From NCBI GenBank assembly GCA_022749755.1, contig CM040453.1, positions 4,114,102 to 4,178,101 on the forward strand: DNA of 64,000 nt, in the 5' to 3' direction. Below the pieces are notes generated by a model. That model worked only from the letters and a program-made list of their open reading frames with translations, had not been told where the DNA came from and searched no databases. This document shows positions 13,513-26,800 of this stretch, one piece after another; positions within the stretch are counted from its first letter, which is position 1, and each line of letters starts with the position of its first letter. The DNA comes from Azadirachta indica (taxonomy: Eukaryota > Streptophyta > Magnoliopsida > Sapindales > Meliaceae). The position numbers were made by a program, and so were the translations under genes.

Positions 13513-14154
13513 ATGGCATTTGGGGATGAGCTGTTAAAATTGTGTTTTTTATATTTGTACAGTTATTTTTTTTAATTTTAATGTGAATGAAATTCAAACT
13601 TAAAATTTTTACATTACTCTTAAGAATTTTTACTAATTACAGCAATTAGTAGTGACATTAAGCACTGTTTCATACAGTATCGTTAAATATTTAAAAGCTA
13701 TTTTTACTAATATGATTCTTCCATGTTTTGATTCCCTCTTCCCATTTTGTAGATATACTTTTGTGACTACTGACTATATTGAATGCGACTAGCTGCTTGA
13801 TGGGGGAGCTGTGGATGATTCACCATTTCTGGCCTCCATGTTATAAGGGTTGAGGGCTCAAATGTGCCTGGCTAATATAAGTTGAATAAGTTTTCTCTGT
13901 AAATAGTGTTCCTTCATGTTTTGATCATGGTTTTTAGTATAGGTAGAGATACCGTTACTGAAATTTCTTCACTGAATGTCTATCATGGCGGCATTAGTAA
14001 ATATTAGTTGTTTTATCAAGCATTTTAACTACCATAAACAAAAGTACTGCAATGATAAACGTCTCCATAAATATATAATGTTGTTTGTGAGTGATTACTA
14101 GACAGCAACTGCAGTTTTTCCACAAGCAGAAAGCCTGCAACCTGGAATGACGCA

Positions 14155-14256
14155 ATGAGAAGAGCGCTGGCCAGAAACAACGAGAAGATGTCTCTCTGTG
14201 GCCAATTTTTCCGCCGCAGGCAAGGCAGAGAAAAATTATACATGCAGAAAGACTAA
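14155..14256 (+). CDS. Short basic orphan ORF (33 aa), possibly an exon remnant
   Basis: ATG at 14155 opens 33 codons reading MRRALARNNEKMSLCG, then a basic stretch FFRRRQGREKLYMQKD, then TAA. The frame stays open upstream to 14095, past possible AG acceptors at 14099-14100 and 14112-14113, so it could be the last exon of a gene. The block is more GC-rich and codon-like than its surroundings. I do not recognise the product. It lies 0.9 kb downstream of the E2F/TATA block, but no connecting exons were identified. It may also be a pseudogene remnant or chance. Confidence 0.2.
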   Translation: MRRALARNNEKMSLCGQFFRRRQGREKLYMQKD

Positions 14257-15001
14257 TACTAGTCGTTAGCATCGAGAACTTTTCCAAGATTTTCTTGATA
14301 TTGACATCTTCCTCTCAAACTGATACTAATTACGTGCATATACAATGTATTCATTGGACAAGAATAGAATTCTTTGCATGAATGATGAATCCGACCAGTG
14401 ACCAGGTTCACGAATGTAGTAGGCGAACTAATCGCCATGACTGAGATTAAGCAGGCATATAACGGCGTTTGCAACTGTGGAAAGCTTCTTTCTATAAATG
14501 TCATTTTAAGACAAATCAAATCTACAACGGTATATGAATGTTATTAGTATGGCGATGAACTATTCAAAAGGCTGATATAATGAGGCAACTTGCGACCAAA
14601 CACCAATATTGAGTGTGGAAGACGTAAATTCTTCTTATTAAAAATCCTATGCTACATTTTGATTTTGTTCAATAATTTTTCAAATTGCAAGTTTTAAATA
14701 TCACATTATTTAAAATATAAATTTACGTCTAAATATATAACATTAAACTTATATTTTGACTTCTTATTTTATTGACCTTTTATTGAATTTTGACTCAACT
14801 GTTTTTAAATTCTCTTAATTTATCTTTTGGGAAGAAAATAAGGAATAGTAAAATTAAATCCGAATCATTAAGGGATCATGGACTAATTTTTTTCACAAAG
14901 GTTAAGTTAATAACAAAATTCCCTTAATTGTTTTATCCAACTCGTCAAATAATCAAAAACAAACACAAATTTTTTAATTAGACTTTTAATAAAAGTAGAA
15001 G

Positions 15002-15006
<5 letters not shown>

Positions 15007-15041
<35 letters not shown>
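15007..15041. repeat. (TAA)n microsatellite
   Basis: About twelve consecutive TAA units, 0.6 kb upstream of the PP2C gene. Confidence 0.9.
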
Positions 15042-15042
<1 letters not shown>

Positions 15043-15294
15043 GTATTCTCACCCGAGCAAACTCGTTAATATTAGACAAGGAAATTTGGTATTAGCATAT
15101 AAGTTTAACATGGTTATTGTCAACATCATAAAATGATAAAAATTGCTAGGCCAAATAATACTAATTAGAACGGTGATTGCTGGACAACAATTATCAAAGG
15201 GAGAAGTTTTGCCGGCGCCCGGCAGCCCAGCCCAAGCCACACAAGCCACCGACTATAATGTAATCAAATTCGTTAGAAACTACAAGTTTAAGTT

Positions 15295-15513
15295 TTGACC
15301 ACAACGTGGACTAATAAGAATCAGCTACGTGTTCAATTTGCCAAAAAAAAGTGAGAGAGAAAGATAGACCCAGTCTCCAATTTTTTTTAACGTGTTTGAC
15401 CGTTGAAAGAATCGAGTCACGAAAAACCTACCGCCTTATAGTCTTTCCTTTAATTATTCCCCGTTCCTTAATTCTATAGCTTTCCAAAGTGAACCGAGTC
15501 AATCCAAAGTCAA
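15295..15513 (+). promoter_or_regulatory. W-box cluster upstream of the AP2C-type phosphatase
   Basis: Four TTGAC(C/T) W-boxes occur in 220 bases: TTGACC at 15295-15300 and 15396-15401, and two reverse-strand copies with GTCAA at 15498-15502 and 15509-15513. The nearest is about 140 bases before the start codon. A TATA-like TCTATATACT follows near 15548. WRKY control would fit a wound- and pathogen-responsive gene. Confidence 0.55.
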
Positions 15514-15655
15514 TTCTTAAAACGACATCGTTCTTTCCAACCATTTTTTCTATATACTCCAGCGAGAACAGAATGGAAGAATTCTAAATAAGAACATAAA
15601 GCAAGAAAAACGAGGAGAAGAAGTCAAAACCAAAAAGAAAGTTCAGGAGAAAAAA

Positions 15656-17175
15656 ATGCCGTGTGCCGTCGCGGTACCGAACTCGCCGATCTTTTCGCCT
15701 TCGAGAATTCCATCAATACTTCGCACTCCATCGTCATCTCCAAGAATCCATGGTCCAGCGTCAGCACCACCGCCATCTCAATCAGCATCGTCAACATCAC
15801 TAACAGCGGCGGAGGCGCCGGCGGCGGCACCTCCAACGTCAACACTGTCGTTTTCCGTTCAACACGGGAAAAAGGACGGTAGTAGTTCGGTTTTGAAGCG
15901 GAAGAGACCGGCTAGATTAAATATACCGTTGACGGGGCCCAGCGGATTGGGATTAAAGATGACGCCACGTGGCGATGAGAGACTGGATGAGGTGGAGGTG
16001 GAGGTGGAGGTAGAGGGAGAAGGATACTCTGTTTATTGTAAAAGAGGGAGGAGAGGTTGTGTCATGGAGGATCGATACGCTGCCGTTGTTGGCTTTGATG
16101 CAGATCCTTGTCAGGTATTATTAACAAACAGAATTTTAACGACAAAACAACTTTCGGATTCTCAAAAAGCGCTTTTCTAGGAAGTAGTTTCAAAAGCATC
16201 CAATTAAAATTCTTTGTTGGTCTCAGAGAGTTATTGTTTTGTGATTAGAAGCTGACAATTTTTACTTTCTAAATTGTTTATTTGAAGGCTTTCTTTGGTG
16301 TATTTGATGGGCATGGAGGGGCAAAAGCTGCCGAATTTGCAGCCAAGAATTTGGATAAAAACATAATGGCAGAAGTATCTTCTAGTAAATGTGAACAAGA
16401 GGGCGTTGAGAATGCCATTAAAAATGGTTACTTAACCACTGATGCCCAGTTTTTAAAGGAAAATCTTGGTGGTGGTGTTTGCTGTGTTACTGCACTCATA
16501 CAAAAAGGCAATCTTGTGGTGGCAAATGCTGGCGATTGTCGTGCTGTTTTGAGTCGAGGAGGAGCTGCTGAAGCACTAACATCTGATCACCAGCCATCAA
16601 GGAAGGACGAGAGGGACAGGATTGAAGCATTGGTGAGAGAAATTCTTTTAATGTCATTTTTGTCTATATTGGAAGTGATGTATAGATTTTCTAACCTTGT
16701 TTTGTTCTGTTTGCAGGGCGGTTATGTGGATTGTTATCATGGTGTTTGGAGAATTCAGGGTTCTCTTGCTGTGTCGAGAGGAATTGGAGATAGACATTTT
16801 AAACAATGGGTTACAGCAGAACCCGAGACCAAAGTTTTCAAAATTAGGCCAGATTGTGAGTTCTTAATCCTAGCTTCCGATGGAATTTGGGATAAGGTGA
16901 TTACATTTTCATATCCACACTCTTTTATGGTGATCCCTTTTGAACTTCACTATAATTCAGATGAATTATAAATATTTGATTTTGATCTTGTTTATTCTTT
17001 CTCATTATAGGTTTCGAATCAGGAGGCAGTAGATCTTGTTCGCCCATTATGCGTAGGAGTAGATAAGCCCGAACCATTTTCCGCTTGTGAAATGCTAGCT
17101 GACTTATCCTTAACGAGAGGCTCAATGGATGATATAAGTGTGATGATAATCCAATTGGGTCATTTTGCTTTGTGA
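15656..17175 (+). CDS. Protein phosphatase 2C, clade B, MAPK phosphatase (AP2C1-like)
   Basis: A Mn/Mg-dependent Ser/Thr phosphatase of the AP2C group, which dephosphorylates stress MAP kinases. Exons are 15656-16114, 16288-16632, 16717-16896 and 17011-17175, giving 382 residues with consistent frames. The N-terminal 80 residues are Ser/Pro/Ala-rich. Residues 81-90, KRKRPARLNI, form a kinase interaction motif (basic cluster then L-x-I), the docking signature of AP2C proteins. PP2C motifs follow: RRGCVMEDRYAAV, FFGVFDGHGGAKAAEF (metal-binding DGH), VANAGDCRAVLSRGG, LAVSRGIGDRHFK, FLILASDGIWDKVSN and SMDDISVMIIQL near the C-terminus. An acidic VEVEVEVEGEG run precedes the catalytic domain. Upstream W-boxes suggest WRKY regulation. 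The start ATG is the first in frame after a purine-rich leader. Everything looks intact. Confidence 0.93.
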
Positions 17176-19992
17176 TTTACTTCTAGGAGCAAATAATTTC
17201 AGGTTAAAGGTAGGTGATTTTTTATTTTCTCCCGCTGAGTGTTTTTGAAGAATCTTCCGGCTGGAGCAGCAAAGAATGCCAATTTTTTTCTCTCAGTATC
17301 CGGTAGAAACGGTGATTGCTGTGACCTTATAAAAATGACAATAGTGTTGATATCAGATGATATAGTTTATCAAGAGGGACATTGTAGTAGTAGAACCAAG
17401 ATCAGAATAGCTGCAATTTCATGTGTATAAATCATATTTTTGGGAAAACAAATTATAACCCACCTAGAGCCTAGCCTTATATCCAATTATTCTCTTTTTT
17501 TTTTTTTTGTACGGTGTTAAAAGAAAATGGATTCTTTTTGTCCACAAACTTTTTGTTGTCTTGTAAGATTGTAATTGGTACTTGCCGGTCTGTTTCAGTT
17601 AGCGAGAATGATTATAATTAATTATTTAGAATCTTTCTTCGGGTGTGGCATTTCGGCTGCTGCTTGTGCTTGGCCTACAAAATGCCAATCGACAATCTGT
17701 AGTTCCCATTCTTTGTAGAAGAATATGGAGAGCTCTGCCTGTTAATTGACAGCCAGTATTCCACGAGCCTTTAGCTTTTGCTTGGGCCTTTTTTATTAGA
17801 GCGAGATCGGGCACATTTGGCAGCTGGCAAAAGTATATTATTATTATTTGATTCTATTCGTGCATGCCTATTATTTTTTGCTTTTCTCAGTTAATATTTT
17901 ATTATTTTTATATTTTTTTAATATTTTATTATTTTTTAATTTTATCTTTTAGTTTAATAAGTTTATAAAATAATAAAATAAAAAATATTAAAAATATTAA
18001 AAAATAAAATTAGAGTTAAAAAAAGTAATAGAATATTAAAAGAAATATAGAGAGTAACGAAGTATTAACTTAAAAAAACAGATGGTAATAAATATTTTTT
18101 TTTATATATATAATAATATATTTATACTTTGATTGCCTTCTACGTAGAAAAACAATAATACATATTTAACGAGTAACTTTGTAGCTTTGTCTGAAGTGAA
18201 ATAAAATTATATAAATTTGTAGCTTTGCCTGAAGTGAAATGAAATTATATAATATATGACATTGAGAAAACAAATGCGTAACTTTTACTAAAAATGAGTA
18301 TTTAACCATACATTTTAGTTGGTGTGCTTTTAAAATTAAATAAAAATGAATTAGTCCTTAATAAAACTTTTGATATAAGTTAAAAAAGTTTAGAAATTTG
18401 ATGTTAACTATTCCAAGTTCAATATCTTGTTTCGATATAAAATTTTTAAAAATGACTATTAAATTTTTAATAAAAAATAATAATACTTGGACTTAAAATA
18501 TTTAACACAAAATTTAAAATAATTAAATATAAAACTTAAAATCTTAAATACAAAATAGCGAATTTCAATTCGTAGTGGTGCTAGGTTTGTAAATATCTGA
18601 AGTTCATAGATATCAACTTTTTTTAATTCCCTGTAAAGGGAAAGGTGAGATTAATTATACGTGCTTCTAATTAGTTACCTGCTTTTTTATTTTGAGTTTT
18701 TTTGTTGGTTTTTTTCTCTGATAAATCTACAACGCTTCAACTTCAAATATAACGTATTAATTATTCAACTTCAATTTTTTTGATATTTATATTCGAATTA
18801 ATAAGAACTTATTTTAATTATCGGTATCATTTGAAGAAAGGTAAATAAAATGTTAGTTGTGAAATTAAATCAAATTAGAGGTATGTTTCAGATTGAAATT
18901 ATATGATTTTGAAGCTTTAATTCTGTGTGAGAAAATTATTAAATATTAAATATAAGTGTAAATATAAATAATTTCGTTGATAATTAAACGGTATCGAATA
19001 CGCCTTAATTTCAGCTTAAGCTAAAAAATAATTATTTAGGAGAAAAATTAGTGTAGTAAGAAAACGTATACTAGTATCGATTTTCGTTTTATGATAAAAT
19101 ATAATTCCGATTAGTTTACATTGAATTAGATTGACAATGTTCGACAACAAGGCTCTTAATATTCGGATTTGATTTCCGGAAAGTAGACCACCTACTAGGG
19201 GCTGTTTCTCCATTTTTGAACGTATTTAGGCTGCTGGGCCTCGCCTAAATTTGCCAAAGCCTGCAGTAAGGCCCATAACATTTCCCACAAATATCCCACT
19301 TCACAGTCAAACACCAACAGCGGGTTCCATTTCGGGTTACCACATTGATCGTTGCGTTAAGTTTCGTGAATTTAGTGGTCCCGAATCCGAGACTTAGAGC
19401 CCTTTTTTTTTTTTTTAAAAAATTACGTATTATATTGGCTCCGTCTCGACCTCAAAAATGTTTTTATTGAGAATTATTGCATTCTTATAAATTAAATTAC
19501 TTTTTAAATTTAGTATGTGCGAGATCTGAACAAATACTATTACAAGAAGGAAGATATCAAAATTCCACAGGATGTTGTGTCTCTTCTTTATAACGTTTGG
19601 GCGCTATTGAACTCTTGTTCTTCTACCATTTTTTTTTTTTAATCTATTATTGATATTGTTAACATATCTAATTTATATTAATAAAAAATTGAAATTAAAG
19701 AAATTTTATGTTTTTTATCTAGTGAGCATAGAGTATGCTTTTAGATTTTGTTATCTGTATAAGCACCTTACCTTCCATAATTATTAAAGTTGCTTTCTAA
19801 CAGTGCATTGATAACCCACAAGTTAAACAAAAATTAATCAAGAAGTTTGAATTAAATTAATTTTCACTTAAACTTAGATTAGATCATTTTAGATGTATGC
19901 GTCTATTATCAATTGTTAATTATGATCTTAATTATGTTTTCACCTGAAAAAGAAAAAGAATCATTTTTTTAATTTGCATAGAGAATTAATGG
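17176..19992. other. PP2C 3' UTR and AT-rich intergenic DNA
   Basis: No gene supported. A T-rich 3' UTR-like stretch runs to about 17600. Around 17860-18080, A/T-run-rich DNA has weak inverted symmetry. Around 19220-19340, TGGGCC and GGCCCAT motifs look promoter-like but have no adjacent coding sequence; they lie 1.6 kb upstream of clathrin. Confidence 0.5.
18178..18254. repeat. Two-copy tandem repeat, period about 38 bp
   Basis: TTTGTAGCTTTGYCTGAAGT-type units at 18178-18215 and 18216-18254 differ at only a few positions. Confidence 0.85.
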
Positions 19993-20404
19993 TTTTCGAT
20001 AAACTGTTAATTTCTCTAAAAGGTCACTCCGTAAAATTGTAACGATATAATTTTGATAAATATTATCATCGAATATTAAAAATTAAAATAATTGTTTTAT
20101 AAAATCAGAAAAATTTATTTTAATTATTTGTTTTTCCATCAATATTTTTTTTATTATTTTCAATTTTTCTTTTAAAAAATCACCAAAATTAAATTTTCGA
20201 TAAACTATTAATTTTTCTAAAAAGTCACTCTGTAAAATTGTAATGATATAAGTTTGATAAACATTATCATCGAATATTAAAAATTAAAATAATTGTTTTA
20301 TAAAATCATAGAAAGTTTATTTTAATTATTTGTTTTTCCATCAATATTTTCTTTTATTATTTTCAATTTTTCTTTTAAGAAATTTCCAAAAATAAATTTT
20401 CGAT
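19993..20404. repeat. Two-copy tandem duplication, period about 201-203 bp
   Basis: The unit beginning TTTTCGATAAACT at 19993 recurs at 20194, and its first bases appear a third time at 20397-20404. The copies share long stretches such as TCATCGAATATTAAAAATTA and TATTTGTTTTTCCATCAATA. It lies 0.5 kb upstream of the clathrin gene. Confidence 0.9.
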
Positions 20405-20569
20405 AGCCAACCAAACTACATCTAAAATAACTTAAACTTTAAGAAAGAGGTCGATAAATTTACATTTATGTTAAAACCGTAATATCTAATCATAATTAAA
20501 GGAGAGATTAAGAATTTAATCACCAGGATTAAAAATATCCGGGTCGGATGCTACCCGAAACCGGGCCTC

Positions 20570-20577
20570 TATAAAAA
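20570..20577 (+). promoter_or_regulatory. TATA box of the clathrin heavy chain gene
   Basis: TATAAAAA after a GC-rich stretch (ACCCGAAACCGGGCCTC), about 310 bases before the ATG. The C/T-rich region 20630-20760 fits a 5' leader. Confidence 0.55.
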
Positions 20578-20887
20578 CAAGATCAACACATGCGTACATC
20601 ACGCTAAGGCACATTTTAACACGTCCTTTCCTCTTCCCCTGTCCGATTTTTTATTTCATTTTTCTCATTTACGCTTCTTAGTAGTGCCTTAGATAAGATC
20701 TTTTTTCTTCTCTTAAAATTTCATTTCTTCTCCCCCTTCTCTCTCTCCAGATCTCTGTTCTAGGTTTTAATCGCTGCCTTAGATCTCGCAGCGATTTGAA
20801 TCCGCTGCTGTTGACTCGAGAAATTGAGGATTGAATCTCAACCGTAGATCTACGATTCGTCACCTCCTTACTTCGATCTGATCCAGC

Positions 20888-23800
20888 ATGGCGGCTGCCA
20901 ACGCTCCGATCTCCATGAAGGAGGTCTTAACTGTAAGCGTCTCTCTTTCACTCAGCTTCGTAGTCTGTTTATAATCATTTCGTAATGGAAATTAATCAGT
21001 GTTAGATTTGTATAATTGTTATAATTACACGAAATTGACATTTGTTTTCTGTTATAATTTGGCGTTAAGTTGATTAATATTTGGTATGTCAGCTCCAGTG
21101 TTTGTGCTTAAGAGTTAAGTAACAGTAGATCTGTTATGAATTGTCTATGTTCAGATCTGTTTATAGTGCAGTTATCTCACGAAAGTTTGCTAAGTTACTA
21201 TTTTATATAGTTTAAAATAGCGAGAATCCAACATGATTTAGAAGTATTGGAATATCGAGTGGGGAATTTCTCATGATCTGATGCGTGTTTGCAGTTGCCG
21301 AGTATTGGGATTAATCCCCAATTTATCACGTTCACCAATGTTACGATGGAATCAGACAAGTATATATGTGTCCGAGAAACCGCTCCACAAAATAGCGTTG
21401 TGATTATCGATATGAATATGCCAATGCAGCCGTTGAGGCGACCTATCACCGCGGACTCAGCACTTATGAATCCCAATTCCAGAATCCTTGCTTTGAAAGG
21501 TACAATTTAATATTTTCATGTCTTTTCGAGGTTTTTTGGCGTCAAAATGAATTTTGGGTAAAATGTTTCTACTAATTCGGTTTTGTCTAATTGCAAGCAT
21601 TTCCTTTTCTGGTTTTAACCGTGTTTTTTCTTTTTTCTGTCTCATGGTTTGAAATCAGAGCCATTTGTCTTGCCAAGTCTTAGTTGTTTAATATCCCTGA
21701 GGAAAAAGTACATTGTCTATTAGGACAGTGGTCATTGTTTATGCTGATCAATGCTGTTATATGTCTATCTGTTATTTCGCTCGAATGTCATAACTTTTCT
21801 AGATTTGAGGTTAGTCTCGCTATAAGGAAAAACATATATTTGACCTGCTCTATTATGTTGGCAATAACGTTATTGGGTTAAAGTTTCACAGTTTTTTGAA
21901 ATATCTTTTAGATCGGAATGCCTGTTTCTTCTATGTTTGTGCTACAAATTCTAATTTAGGACTTAAATGATATATAAGGCATATGATAGGTGAGTTTTCT
22001 TCTTGTGAATTAAATGATATATCACCAGTTTTTTCCAACTGGTGATATTTTGTTGAATCTCAATAGAAGCTTCAGCAGATCAAGACCTTATGCATGTTGG
22101 AAAAAGGTAGATAATAGGTTTTCTTGAAAGTAGGTGGAGTATACGTTTAAGGTTGTTTAGTCCATGAACATGGACACAGTCAAAAAGAAATTAGTTGTAA
22201 TGTGTTAGCAATATGTGTTTAACAATGGAACTTTTATCATAATGGCCAAAGCAGTTATGCTAATGAGATTAGTGATCATGGTGAATATGTGGTCAATCCC
22301 GTATTTTGTGTACTGATTATTTGATGAATTTTACTAGAAATTTTATATTTAGGACATCTGGAGATGTTTTTAGTGCCTTGAATTTGATTTATTTGTAAAA
22401 GAGGAAGTGCATATGAACTGCTGATAAGTAATTTCCTAATGTGGATAGTATAAAAAAATCAATTTTTCTTGAAGAACAATTGAGGTTTTATATGAGTATT
22501 GTTCTATTGAACTGTTAATTTCCTCCATTTATGGTTATATGCACTTCCTGACACTGAAAGGCAACATTGTTTTGTAGCACAACTCCCGGGGACCACTCAG
22601 GATCATTTGCAAATATTTAACATTGAGTTGAAAGCAAAAATCAAGTCACATCAGATGCCTGAGCAAGTGAGACCTGTGCTTCCTTGAAGTATCTTCATTT
22701 TATGCTATGATGAACTATACTATGTCTGATTTGTTTTCAGTTAAAGTTGAAGTCATTTATGCTAAAGTAAAACATGTAATCGTTTTATGTCCAGGTGGTC
22801 TTTTGGAAGTGGATTAGCCCGAAGATGTTGGGAATTGTCACTCAGGCCTCAGTGTATCATTGGTCAATTGAAGGTAATCTCTTTCTTTTGCCTCATTAAG
22901 TTTAATTTAGCACTATTTCATGGATACACTTTGCAGTTTAGTTTTATTTTCTGCAAATTTTTTTCTTCTGTGTGGTTCTTAACTTTTGTTCTATGCAGGT
23001 GATTCTGAACCGGTTAAGATGTTTGATAGAACAGCTAATTTGGCAAACAATCAGATAATTAACTACAAATGTGACCCTACTGAAAAATGGCTGGTTTTAA
23101 TTGGAATTGCTCCTGGTTCAGCCGAGGTATGTTGTTACAACAATTGATGCTATCTATAGTTTTTTTGCATTGTTCAAGGATATGATCTACAATTTCATGG
23201 AAAAGAAGTTTACTTAGGTGAATCTTGGGGTGTGTGTGTGTGTGTGAATATATAAATAGATATGAGCACACTGGATACATAATTGCGGAAAACCTGTGGG
23301 GCAATCTTCAGTCCTTATTAACCTATGAAGTACTCTGTCCCCCCTTACTCATCTGCTGATGGACCTGCACAATATCCATCATTTAATTTTAAAGAAAAGA
23401 AAGAAAGCCCGGTCCCGCATTCAAACTGGCAGAGTGCTAAACTATGCTCTCTAATGTGGTATAATTATCATGTCTTATCGGTAGAAGTTCTTAATTTGGC
23501 CATTAGTTGTCATTTACTTCTGTCTTTTGTGTTTCTTTTCACTTTTACTATTTTGTTAGTCTTGCTGATTTAACAGTTGTATACTTTTATATTATTTCAA
23601 CAATTGTTATGGGATTTCAATGTCCGTTTGGTTTTCTACTTTGTTCTATAGAGGCCACAATTGGTTAAGGGGAATATGCAACTCTTTTCGGTGGATCAAC
23701 AACGTAGTCAAGCTCTTGAAGCACATGCTGCATCATTTGCCCAATTCAAGGTTTGGGGGTTTTCCTTCACTTAAACATTTCTTGTCTCTAGTATCATATA

Positions 23801-26800
23801 AACCTCTTTATGTTATATTGCGGAATGTTGAATTTCTATATTTATCTTGAGCAGGTCCCTGGGAATGAGAATCCTTCTGTTCTTATTTCCTTTGCCACAA
23901 AGTCTTTCAATGCCGGGCAGGTTACATCAAAACTGCATGTTATTGAGCTTGGTGCCCAGCCAGGAAAGCCATCATTTACAAAGAAACAAGCAGATCTTTT
24001 CTTTCCTCCTGATTTTGCTGATGACTTTCCAGTGGCAATGCAGGTACTTTTGTTTCTAATATTTGTACATTGTTGAAGAGATTGCAATGCAAATATTAAC
24101 TCGGGAATGTGTTAACTGGCAGATATCCCACAAATATGGTTTGATTTATGTTATCACCAAGCTCGGACTGCTGTTTGTTTATGATTTGGAGACAGCTGCT
24201 GCAGTGTACAGAAACAGAATTAGTCCAGATCCAATATTTTTGACATCTGAAGCTTCATCACTGGGAGGTTTTTATGCCATCAACAGGCGGGGGCAGGTGT
24301 TACTGGCAACAGTAAATGAAGCTACAATAGTGCCTTTTGTCAGTGGCCAAGTATGTGGATAAGCTTGCCTTTCTATTTTCATGCCACTGGTTTTGGGTGT
24401 CTTGTTTTTACATATTTTATCTGTTTATTATTTGCCTCAGTTAAACAATTTGGAACTAGCTGTTAATCTTGCCAAAAGAGGAAACCTTCCTGGCGCAGAG
24501 AATCTGGTGAGCTTATTATTTTCTTATGCTTCTGCTGTTTGTTTATTTCTGTTTTAATTCTCTGGTATACTGACAACTTGGTGACATGCTGTCTTGGCCT
24601 TTTCAGGTTGTCCAGCGTTTCCAAGAACTGTTTGCTCAAACAAAGTATAAAGAGGCGGCTGAGCTTGCTGCAGAGTCTCCACAAGGAATCCTCCGCACAC
24701 CAGATACAGTTGCCAAGTTTCAGGTTTTCTTCTATTTTTTCAATCTTAACTATTATTCTCGTTGTGAATTTTGCCTCTATAATGGCTGAACTCCTTATTC
24801 CAGATGTAGTGAATGACATGAAATTAACAGTAATGATTTAATTCTGTTTGTCTTCATTATTGCAGAGTGTTCCTGTACAAGCTGGACAGACTCCGCCTTT
24901 GTTGCAGTACTTTGGGACACTTTTGACAAGAGGCAAGCTCAATGCATTTGAGTCATTGGAATTATCTCGCCTTGTTGTGAACCAGAACAAAAAGAATCTT
25001 TTGGAGAACTGGTTAGCAGAGGACAAGTTGGAATGTTCTGAGGAACTTGGAGACCTCGTGAAGGTTTGACTTGCAACTTGAGATTGAAAATCAATAAGCT
25101 TTCCTTTTTTACTTGGACTACTTTCTGTTATAGTGTTGGTCATGAACATTTTAGACAATGGGCAGGAATATATAATTCGAGACACTACACATATATTCTG
25201 ATTTTTAGAAGAATCTCTGGGTAAAAGTATCGCAATTTTTTTCAGAATCAACTAATTTAACATTCATTCCAATAGGGTAAGAGAACAAAAAAGAAAGACT
25301 TAAAAGTGGTGTGTGTTATAATGCTGCTATCATATATCACAGTAGACAACTAAGTATGGTCCTTGTATGAAAGAGCAATTCAAACAGGCATTACAGTGGC
25401 AAATACATTTGACCATCTTTAAGCAATGTCAAAAAAGTCATTTTAAACTTATGTTTGATAACCTCAAAATTGCCTTTTTAGAATGAGCTCTGACTACATA
25501 TTCTATTAAGGCTTAGAATGGGACTTTTAAAAGTTTAAAATAATGACAAATTGATGGGAAATTAGTTGGCGGAGCATATCATGGGAAATTATGGGTTAAA
25601 AGTATTTTTGACTAAAAAAAATACTGTAGTATTTAATCCATATGGCACTAGCGGTTAGAACACTTTTTTCTTTGTAAGAACTGATTGTGGGAAACATATG
25701 ATATAAGATATTCCAGAAATTTATGTCTATTATGAAATTGATGATGTTTTCTTTGATGTTTGTGGCATTTTTCATGTGGCAGACTGTGGATAATGATCTT
25801 GCACTGAAAATATATATTAAAGCTAGAGCAACCCCAAAAGTTGTTGCTGCTTTCGCTGAGCGGAGGGAGTTTGACAAAATTTTGATTTACTCAAAGCAGG
25901 TAATTTACAGGCTTATGGGTGGACAATCTCAAAACTCTTTTTTCTTCTTCTGTAGATTTTGTTATAATTAGTCATGGGACAGGGCATTGACTGTTTCCTT
26001 CTTGTTTTAGGTTGGGTATACACCTGACTACTTGTTTCTTCTGCAAACAATTCTCCGGACAGACCCTCAGGTAAGTAAAGGTCTTTAAAGTTTGAAGTTT
26101 ATATAAAATATCACAAAGTAACATCATGTGTTGGAAAATTCTGCAGAAGGAATAAAATTCTGTGAGATCATCTGTTTGGATGATTTTCTTTTTTAATGAT
26201 GTTTTCCATAGAATTAAATTAATAGTTATACACTTGCCTGAATCTTATAGGATCAATGCAATTTCATGAGAAACAAACTGTTCTTTAAACTAGATGGTAA
26301 CAATCTGATTTATGATTTCAGGGAGCTGTTAATTTTGCATTAATGATGTCTCAAATGGAGGGAGGTTGTCCAATTGATTACAACACCATTACAGATCTGT
26401 TTCTTCAGGTTTGGATACTTTTTCTTTGTTTCTTTTAGCTGATAGATTTTGCATAAGTTTGCTGGTTATGTCTTCCCATTACAAAAAAGTATTCGCTGCA
26501 TTTGGAGCCATAATGTTTGTTACTGAATTTCATTGCTTATCCTTCAATATGATTCATATGGTGTAGAACCTGGTTCATGTTGTTACCAAATACTGGATCA
26601 CCTGACTAAAAATATTTTATTTGGATTTATCCCTGACTTTTTCAGAGGAACTTGATCCGTGAGGCAACAGCCTTCCTGTTGGATGTTCTGAAGCCAAATC
26701 TACCAGAACATGGCTATCTTCAAACGAAGGTTATTTAACTATTTATTTGTCAATTTTTTAATTTAATTTTATATGGAATTTATCTCTGTGCTAATTCTCA

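Noticed and set aside
13994..14287. Minus-strand Cys-rich open frame with a signal-like start
   Set aside because: It overlaps a more codon-like plus-strand frame; no splice context or family motif.
15049..15249. Minus-strand frame with a GLPGAGKT P-loop-like motif
   Set aside because: Only 66 codons, no further ATPase motifs, and it falls in the PP2C promoter region. Judged chance.
15661..15882. Alternative-frame plus-strand ORF in PP2C exon 1
   Set aside because: Shadow of the low-complexity Ser/Ala/Pro-coding N-terminus of the phosphatase.
17860..18080. Possible third palindrome in AT-rich DNA
   Set aside because: Symmetry is weak and explainable by A and T runs; no clear arms or target duplication.
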